A stretch of 21,163 bases of DNA from Candidatus Gastranaerophilales bacterium (lineage in GTDB: Bacteria > Cyanobacteriota > Vampirovibrionia > Gastranaerophilales > Gastranaerophilaceae): assembly GCA_021202305.1 (NCBI GenBank), contig JAJQDG010000238.1:1-21163 (forward strand), read 5' to 3'. The translations under genes were made by a program, and so were the position numbers. The notes beneath the pieces are model-generated. The model ran no database searches, was not told where the DNA came from, and worked only from the letters and a program-made list of their open reading frames with translations. This document shows positions 16,779 to 21,163 of the stretch, piece by piece. How positions within the stretch are numbered: position 1 is the stretch's first letter; each line of letters opens with the position of its first letter.

Positions 16779-19357
16779 TATTTTTTGCTGCCCTCAAAAC
16801 TGTCGCCTTCTGCTTTTTTACCGTACAAATGCGCATCTTTTACTTTGCCGAAGAATAATTGTGATATTAAAGTTACGCCGACAAGTGCTGCGGTTGCGCC
16901 GCCAAAAATACGCATCCACTTTTTATCAGTATACACCTGATTGACCTGTTTTTTAAGTGTATTTAAAATTGATTCGCCGTAATCTGCAAAATTTAAGCCG
17001 TTTGATTTAGCCGCAGCGGAACAATACGATTCTGTTTCGCCGATTTTTGCTCTTGCCTGCTGTTTTAAACTTTCTACTACATCATCCGGAATATCGCCTA
17101 TAGAATCAATATTGTGGCTGTTTTTATATTCCCATTTCAGGGAATTAAGAGCATCTTTGAACTTCTTGCTTTCAAGTGCAGCATTTGGAACGTATTCAGG
17201 CTCTTTTGAAAGTGCTCTTACGGCATTTTGCCAATTTTTGGATTCTTCGCTTCCCTGTTTACCCGAAAACAGAGTTTCGACAAGCGTATTATAAAATCCG
17301 CCGTTGCCCGTTGTGTAGAATTTATTCATCATATCGCCGTATGAGCTTTGCCAGCTGACACGTCTGCAAAGATTATAGAAGTTTTCAATTTCGTCGGCGG
17401 ACATGCTTGCAACATCACCCGCCAGGTTATTTTGTTTTGCTACTTTTGCCCATTCTTCAAGCAGCGAACCGTCTTGAATTTTTCTTTCAAGTTCAAGCGA
17501 GCCGAGCATTCTTGTAATCATGGAATTAACCGATGTTATATTTGTTTTTGCGCCTGCTGCTTCTGTTTCCGTTATTCCTTTAGCAAGGGTAGATTTAATG
17601 GACGAGCCTTCAAGTGTGCCGTCGGGGTCTATTTTAGCGGCTAAACCCTTCAATGCCGAGCTTGTTTTTTCGGTTAATTTATCAAAAACGCCTTTAATAG
17701 TTACGCGCACGCCGCTTCTTCTATCAGTTACGCCCTCAAATCTGTCGCGTTCTTTTGTAAGTTTTGACATTGTTTTATGATATCTTGCATCATCAGATGC
17801 AATATCTTTAATTTTTTGAGTAATGAGCGATTGAAGCGTATCGCCGAATGTTTCATTTGAATTTCTTAAAAGTTCAAGTTCTTTTTTATTGAACCCGAGT
17901 GATTCAACCATGGCTCTTGCGGTTCTATTGTATTTTTCGCCGGATATTCCGTCGAGTTTGTGAATTTGCCTGCCTAATGTATTCATTTGAAGCTGAGCAG
18001 GTTTAATTCCGTTTGAATATATTTCTTGCAGTTTATCGGCGCCTGATGAAAGGGTTTCTTTACTGTATCCGCCCTTTGAGCGTGCAAGTTTTTTTGCCTG
18101 TTCGGGGAGTCCGTCAAAACCTTCAGCGATTTTATCCGCCCATTCTTTACCTGCGTATTCAGCCGGATTTTCATCAATCATGCAATTTACGCGGTAAATT
18201 ATACTTTTGATATCTGTCGGAGCAGATTCATTTACTGCGGCTTGATGTGCTTTTTCAAAAAGTTCTTTTGCCTGAGTATCGCCTGAAATAGCGCCTAAGA
18301 AATCATCATAAGAAGCTGATTTCGGGAAAAGCCTTCCGATAAGGTCTAGCGCATCTTTAGAACTTGTTTTGGTCATATTTTTAGAAATTTGTTCATTTTG
18401 CGCAAAACGGGAAATATCAAATATTTCAGCAAGTTTATCGGCAAAATTTTCAGGCATTTCGCCATTTTTTAAGGTTTTAATAAGCCCTTCAAATTCACTG
18501 TCCTGAGATGTGAATATATTTGCGGCATTTTTAGCATCAGAACCTTTAAAATGTCCTTTAATATTGTCAAATACGGTTCTTATTGTTCCTTTTGAAGATA
18601 CTGCGCCCTGCGCTTCATCGGACAATTTTAAAAGGTTGGCATTTGCAATCGGAACCCTTGTTCCTTCTTCAATTCTGTTACATACAAGAGAAGTTACCAA
18701 CGGGGTTGCAAAACCTGCCGTCAGCATCCAGAGAGTGTTATCTTGAAGGGCGATTGTGCGCATTTTTTCTTTTGTATATTCTTCTCTGTCCTTCATATCA
18801 AGAGGAACATCCATCTTGTCTGCAACTTTATTTATATCATCCTTTGTCCAAACATCCCATGGAAGATACTGATTATCCTGGAAAAACTGTTTTTTATTGC
18901 CGTTTGAACTCATGTATTTTTGATGAGGATTAAATCCGAAACGCAATTTTGTGGGAAGATCTATCATTACCTTAGGCCATAATGACATCGTTGAAAAGAA
19001 TGTTGCAAACCCGGCAACTTCCATTAATTTTTTATTTGTTGTTGACCTTGCGCCCATAAGTGCGCCTGCGATTAAGCCTCCGCCGATTTTCATGCCAAGA
19101 TCATTCATGCGCCCGAGCTGGGTATCGTTAGCTTTCCCGTCTTTAAGCGCTCTGCCCAAATTACCGGCATCATGTACAGTATCTGTAAATGCAGAACCTA
19201 AACTTTCAAGAGGGGTTTCTTTGATAAGGTATCCTTTAGGAGTATCCGCGGTAACTTTTTGGGGTTTTGCCTTAAAATTATCAAAAACCTTCCTGTCCTT
19301 AAGCCTCTGGCTCAAGCTGTAGCTTGTAGTTATGCTGTTTTGAGTATTGTTAAGCAT
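16778..19357 (-). CDS. Large membrane-anchored protein of unknown family
   Basis: An 859-residue protein I do not recognise. Hydrophobic stretches near both ends suggest membrane insertion: about 88-103 (GMKIGGGLIAGALMGA), 112-134, 208-226 (TLWMLTAGFATPLVTSLVC) and 815-835 (RIFGGATAALVGVTLISQLF). Between them, about 227-814 looks soluble, charged and mostly helical, without Cys-rich, P-loop or catalytic motifs that I can identify. There is no cleavable signal peptide; the first 50 residues are polar and Ser/Thr/Lys-rich. The C-terminus ends in a short Lys/Gly/Ser tail. The ATG overlaps the upstream stop as TAATG and has GGAG 5 nt upstream. Its own stop overlaps the GH13 start in the same way. 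A scaffold or membrane tether for the downstream enzymes is an inference from context only. Confidence 0.85.
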   Translation of the reverse strand: MLNNTQNSITTSYSLSQRLKDRKVFDNFKAKPQKVTADTPKGYLIKETPLESLGSAFTDTVHDAGNLGRALKDGKANDTQLGRMNDLGMKIGGGLIAGALMGARSTTNKKLMEVAGFATFFSTMSLWPKVMIDLPTKLRFGFNPHQKYMSSNGNKKQFFQDNQYLPWDVWTKDDINKVADKMDVPLDMKDREEYTKEKMRTIALQDNTLWMLTAGFATPLVTSLVCNRIEEGTRVPIANANLLKLSDEAQGAVSSKGTIRTVFDNIKGHFKGSDAKNAANIFTSQDSEFEGLIKTLKNGEMPENFADKLAEIFDISRFAQNEQISKNMTKTSSKDALDLIGRLFPKSASYDDFLGAISGDTQAKELFEKAHQAAVNESAPTDIKSIIYRVNCMIDENPAEYAGKEWADKIAEGFDGLPEQAKKLARSKGGYSKETLSSGADKLQEIYSNGIKPAQLQMNTLGRQIHKLDGISGEKYNRTARAMVESLGFNKKELELLRNSNETFGDTLQSLITQKIKDIASDDARYHKTMSKLTKERDRFEGVTDRRSGVRVTIKGVFDKLTEKTSSALKGLAAKIDPDGTLEGSSIKSTLAKGITETEAAGAKTNITSVNSMITRMLGSLELERKIQDGSLLEEWAKVAKQNNLAGDVASMSADEIENFYNLCRRVSWQSSYGDMMNKFYTTGNGGFYNTLVETLFSGKQGSEESKNWQNAVRALSKEPEYVPNAALESKKFKDALNSLKWEYKNSHNIDSIGDIPDDVVESLKQQARAKIGETESYCSAAAKSNGLNFADYGESILNTLKKQVNQVYTDKKWMRIFGGATAALVGVTLISQLFFGKVKDAHLYGKKAEGDSFEGSKK

Positions 19358-20349
19358 TAATTCTCCATATACTCCTTGTTAAAGTCAACGCAGGATTTTT
19401 GTTTATTTTCTTTTACTTTAAAGCCGCGCGCCGTATTTAAAATACCAAAAGCGCTTGAAGCAGCTGCCCCCGCCATAAGCACCTTGCCCATGGTTGTTTT
19501 TGAAAGAGATTTTGTAGATTCTTTTAATACGCGCCATGTTTCTTTGGGGAAATCTTTTATTTTTTTGCCTATCCCCGGATCTATCGGATATTTCATATAT
19601 GTACCAAACGGTTCTTGAGCTGCAATGGCACATCCAAGCGCAGCCCAGATATACGAGCTGACTGATTTTGCAGCTGTTGATTTAACAATTACATCTCTGA
19701 TTTTATCCTGTGCAATTTGATCTGAAGCATTCGGTTCCGTTTTATAGCCCATTTTCTTTGTGATTTTGTCGTAATATTGCTGGCGCTGATTATTTTGTTC
19801 GCCCATTTTATTTAACAGGTCAAACCTTGGAAATTCAGAGCTTTCAAACACTCTGTGGAATTCAACGGAAGTTGTATTAGTATCGCCCGGATATTCAGGC
19901 AATTCATGAACAACTTTCTTGTAGGGCATTTCAAGGTCAATGCCCGTAAGTGCTTGAGTGCCTTTATTTATAATTTTATTGCCGAGCCACTTGCCCGCTG
20001 CATATAAAATAACTCCGCCTGCAAACTTTGTCCCCGTCATGGAAGCAGCCGCGCTGCTTTTGCCTGTGTGTATGTTGTTAAGTGCGTTAGAAACTAAAAT
20101 AAGCATTCCCGAACCTATTAAATTCGGAACAAGCCCCAATGATAAAAATTCATAAAAATTGCTGTTTTTAGAACCTTTCATTCCTTTTGGAGCGTATGAA
20201 AATATGTCGTTGGTTAATTTATCCGCTACAATCCTCGCGCCGATGCCGGGCTTTTTTTCAATAACATGATCTTCGCCGTCATAATCTTTTTCAACGACAA
20301 GATATGTATTTTTAGGAATTTCCTGCAACTTTGCTGCATCTACCTGCAT
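19357..20349 (-). CDS. Membrane protein of unknown family, first gene of the GH13 operon
   Basis: A 330-residue protein I do not recognise. It has four candidate membrane segments: about 66-88 (YEFLSLGLVPNLIGSGMLIL), 104-122 (MTGTKFAGGVILYAAGKWL), 225-246 (YIWAALGCAIAAQEP) and 287-305 (MGKVLMAGAAASSAFGILN). The N-terminal 60 residues are polar and the 130-220 loop is hydrophilic. Gly/Ala-rich segments resemble those of the next protein in the operon, but no shared motif is clear. The ATG at 20349 has GGAG 9 nt upstream. Its stop overlaps the next start (TAATG). It is transcribed divergently from the P-loop NTPase gene; the 235-bp spacer carries the regulatory-looking repeats listed separately. 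Confidence 0.85.
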   Translation of the reverse strand: MQVDAAKLQEIPKNTYLVVEKDYDGEDHVIEKKPGIGARIVADKLTNDIFSYAPKGMKGSKNSNFYEFLSLGLVPNLIGSGMLILVSNALNNIHTGKSSAAASMTGTKFAGGVILYAAGKWLGNKIINKGTQALTGIDLEMPYKKVVHELPEYPGDTNTTSVEFHRVFESSEFPRFDLLNKMGEQNNQRQQYYDKITKKMGYKTEPNASDQIAQDKIRDVIVKSTAAKSVSSYIWAALGCAIAAQEPFGTYMKYPIDPGIGKKIKDFPKETWRVLKESTKSLSKTTMGKVLMAGAAASSAFGILNTARGFKVKENKQKSCVDFNKEYMEN

Positions 20350-20395
20350 TCAAAAAAGCTCCAACAACTAACACACTTATATTTAAAAACACGCG

Positions 20396-20426
20396 GGCAA
20401 AAAACTTTTTGCCATGTACGGGCAAA
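20396..20426. promoter_or_regulatory. Three alternating GGCAAA motifs, mutually exclusive stems
   Basis: GGCAAAAA (20396-20403), TTTTTGCC (20406-20413) and GGCAAA (20421-20426) give one forward, one inverted and one forward copy. The middle copy can pair with either neighbour but not both. The site is 47-77 bp upstream of the 330-residue gene, near where its promoter or leader should be. It could be an operator or a small RNA switch. Function is inferred. Confidence 0.35.
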
Positions 20427-20439
20427 TTAATCTTTACAT

Positions 20440-20564
20440 TTATTAACACAATTTCCCTTTGAGTCTGCTGAAAAACCGGTATCTTCCGCAAACAATACTT
20501 GCTCCCGCTTTTGCGGATAATTTTTAGGTTTTAAGGCAGCCTCCATACTGGATTATTAACACAA
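20440..20564. repeat. 12-bp direct repeat TTATTAACACAA in the divergent control region
   Basis: Exact copies lie at 20440-20451 and 20553-20564. The second copy lies directly upstream of the -10-like box of the P-loop NTPase gene, where a -35 and spacer should be. The first is nearer the GH13 operon side. The position of the copies suits binding sites for a regulator shared by the two divergent units. Confidence 0.35.
20485..20525 (+). terminator. Hairpin with T-rich tail upstream of the P-loop gene
   Basis: TCCGCAAA (20485-20492) and TTTGCGGA (20510-20517) are perfect 8-bp complements around a 17-nt loop, followed by TAATTTTT on the plus strand. This resembles an intrinsic terminator directed toward the P-loop NTPase gene, about 60 nt before its ATG. 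It could insulate that gene from incoming plus-strand transcription, or end a short RNA. Confidence 0.4.
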
Positions 20565-20571
20565 AATAAGT

Positions 20572-20577
20572 TAAAAT
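20572..20577 (+). promoter_or_regulatory. -10-like box before the P-loop NTPase gene
   Basis: TAAAAT ends exactly 7 nt before the ATG at 20585, the same geometry as the TATAAT box before the 10000 start. No Shine-Dalgarno is present and no good -35 is seen. This suggests leaderless transcription. Confidence 0.4.
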
Positions 20578-20584
20578 AACAGAC

Positions 20585-21163
20585 ATGGGCGACATTTTTT
20601 CAAATCTTTACGGTTATTATGTAGAAGATATACATAATTTTCTTAATTCTGACTCAAACATTCTTTATATAAGCGGGTTTTCAGGGTCAGGTAAATCGTC
20701 TGTTTTAAAAAAGGCTCTTGAAAGCTGCGGGAAAGAGATTTTGAATTTTCATCATCTTTGTTTTGAAAAAACGGTTGCCGATGATTTTTTGCTTTCTTTT
20801 TACGATACTTTTAGAATGTATGCCCTGAAACAAACAATTACTCTTAGCAAAAACCCCGAGGAAGAATTTGTTCAAAAGGTAAATTTTTATTTTAAAAATT
20901 TGGAATTTCCAGCCGTTGTCGTAATTGACAATTTTGAAACCGTGCCTGATGATTCTGATATAAATGACCTTCTGATACATATTTCAGGATTTGAAAATGT
21001 AAAAGTCATATTGATTTCAAAAAACCGGACATGCAGACTTTCTCAAAATCCGACTATTTCTATAGAACATATAAATTTTGAAAAAATAAATTTTGAACAA
21101 TTCAAAAAATTTGTTTCGCCTGAATTTCCAAATGTACAGATGAACGTTATTGAAAAATTATAC
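20585..21163 (+). CDS. P-loop NTPase, AAA/STAND-like (5' part, runs off window)
   Basis: The first 193 codons of a gene that continues past the window end with no stop. Walker A is GFSGSGKSS at 31-39. A Walker B-like strand, VVVIDNFE (111-118), has Asp115. VKVILISKNR (139-148) fits a sensor-1 type strand. The spacing and the 'VVIDNFE' form resemble ORC/Cdc6-like or STAND ATPases, which often carry C-terminal TPR or DNA-binding domains; none can be seen here. There is no signal peptide or membrane segment. It is divergent from the GH13 operon across a 235-bp spacer, so it could be its regulator, but this is only inference. The ATG is chosen because it is the first in frame, lies just past a -10-like box, and puts the P-loop at a normal distance from the N-terminus. 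Confidence 0.8.
   Translation, partial: MGDIFSNLYGYYVEDIHNFLNSDSNILYISGFSGSGKSSVLKKALESCGKEILNFHHLCFEKTVADDFLLSFYDTFRMYALKQTITLSKNPEEEFVQKVNFYFKNLEFPAVVVIDNFETVPDDSDINDLLIHISGFENVKVILISKNRTCRLSQNPTISIEHINFEKINFEQFKKFVSPEFPNVQMNVIEKLY

Noticed and set aside
16203..16940. 245-codon plus-strand open frame
   Set aside because: It is antisense to the GH13 gene and the end of the 859-aa gene, has no ribosome site, and its repeated residues simply mirror the 48-bp repeats on the other strand.

Overview
The window is AT-rich bacterial DNA using the standard code (TAA, TAG and TGA all act as stops). It most likely comes from a non-photosynthetic relative of the Cyanobacteria, such as Vampirovibrionia/Melainabacteria (for example gut Gastranaerophilales). 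The main evidence is the RNA polymerase: the largest subunit is split into rpoC1 (gamma) and rpoC2 (beta-prime) at the cyanobacterial/plastid position. RpoC2 carries a very large insertion in the trigger loop (SI3 type) and the plastid-like 'ISSYGARKG...TADSGYLTRRL' segment. The lineage is an inference. No photosynthesis gene is visible, and no rRNA, tRNA, CRISPR or insertion sequence was seen.

Layout. Positions 1-72 may hold the 5' end of a minus-strand gene (weak). Positions 124-606 (-) encode a small exported protein of unknown role. Positions 731-9699 (-) are rpoB-rpoC1-rpoC2, transcribed from a plausible sigma-70 type promoter at 9828-9855 with a leader of about 120 nt and ending near a nested 48-bp inverted repeat (671-718). 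rpoC1 starts at TTG, fixed by a strong Shine-Dalgarno. Positions 10000-10629 (+) encode a second small exported protein. Positions 20349-10741 (-) form a tight four-gene operon: two membrane proteins of unknown family (330 and 859 aa), then two GH13 (alpha-amylase clan) enzymes without signal peptides (637 and 1367 aa). Two junctions are TAATG stop/start overlaps and the last is a 20-nt gap. Positions 20585-21163 (+) are the 5' part of a P-loop NTPase gene that runs off the window.

The best candidate for an undescribed system is the four-gene operon. Translational coupling implies that the membrane proteins and the glucan-active enzymes are made together. I infer a membrane-associated intracellular alpha-glucan-processing assembly. 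The larger enzyme keeps the GH13 catalytic triad but has about 300 residues inserted just before the strand carrying the nucleophile. The smaller one has a Pro/Gln-rich repeated tail. Both lack the usual region I Asn-His pair. The 235-bp region divergent to the P-loop gene is unusually rich in inverted and direct repeats.

Both plus-strand genes have a -10-like box ending exactly 7 nt before ATG and no Shine-Dalgarno, which suggests leaderless mRNAs. Most minus-strand genes have clear Shine-Dalgarno sequences.
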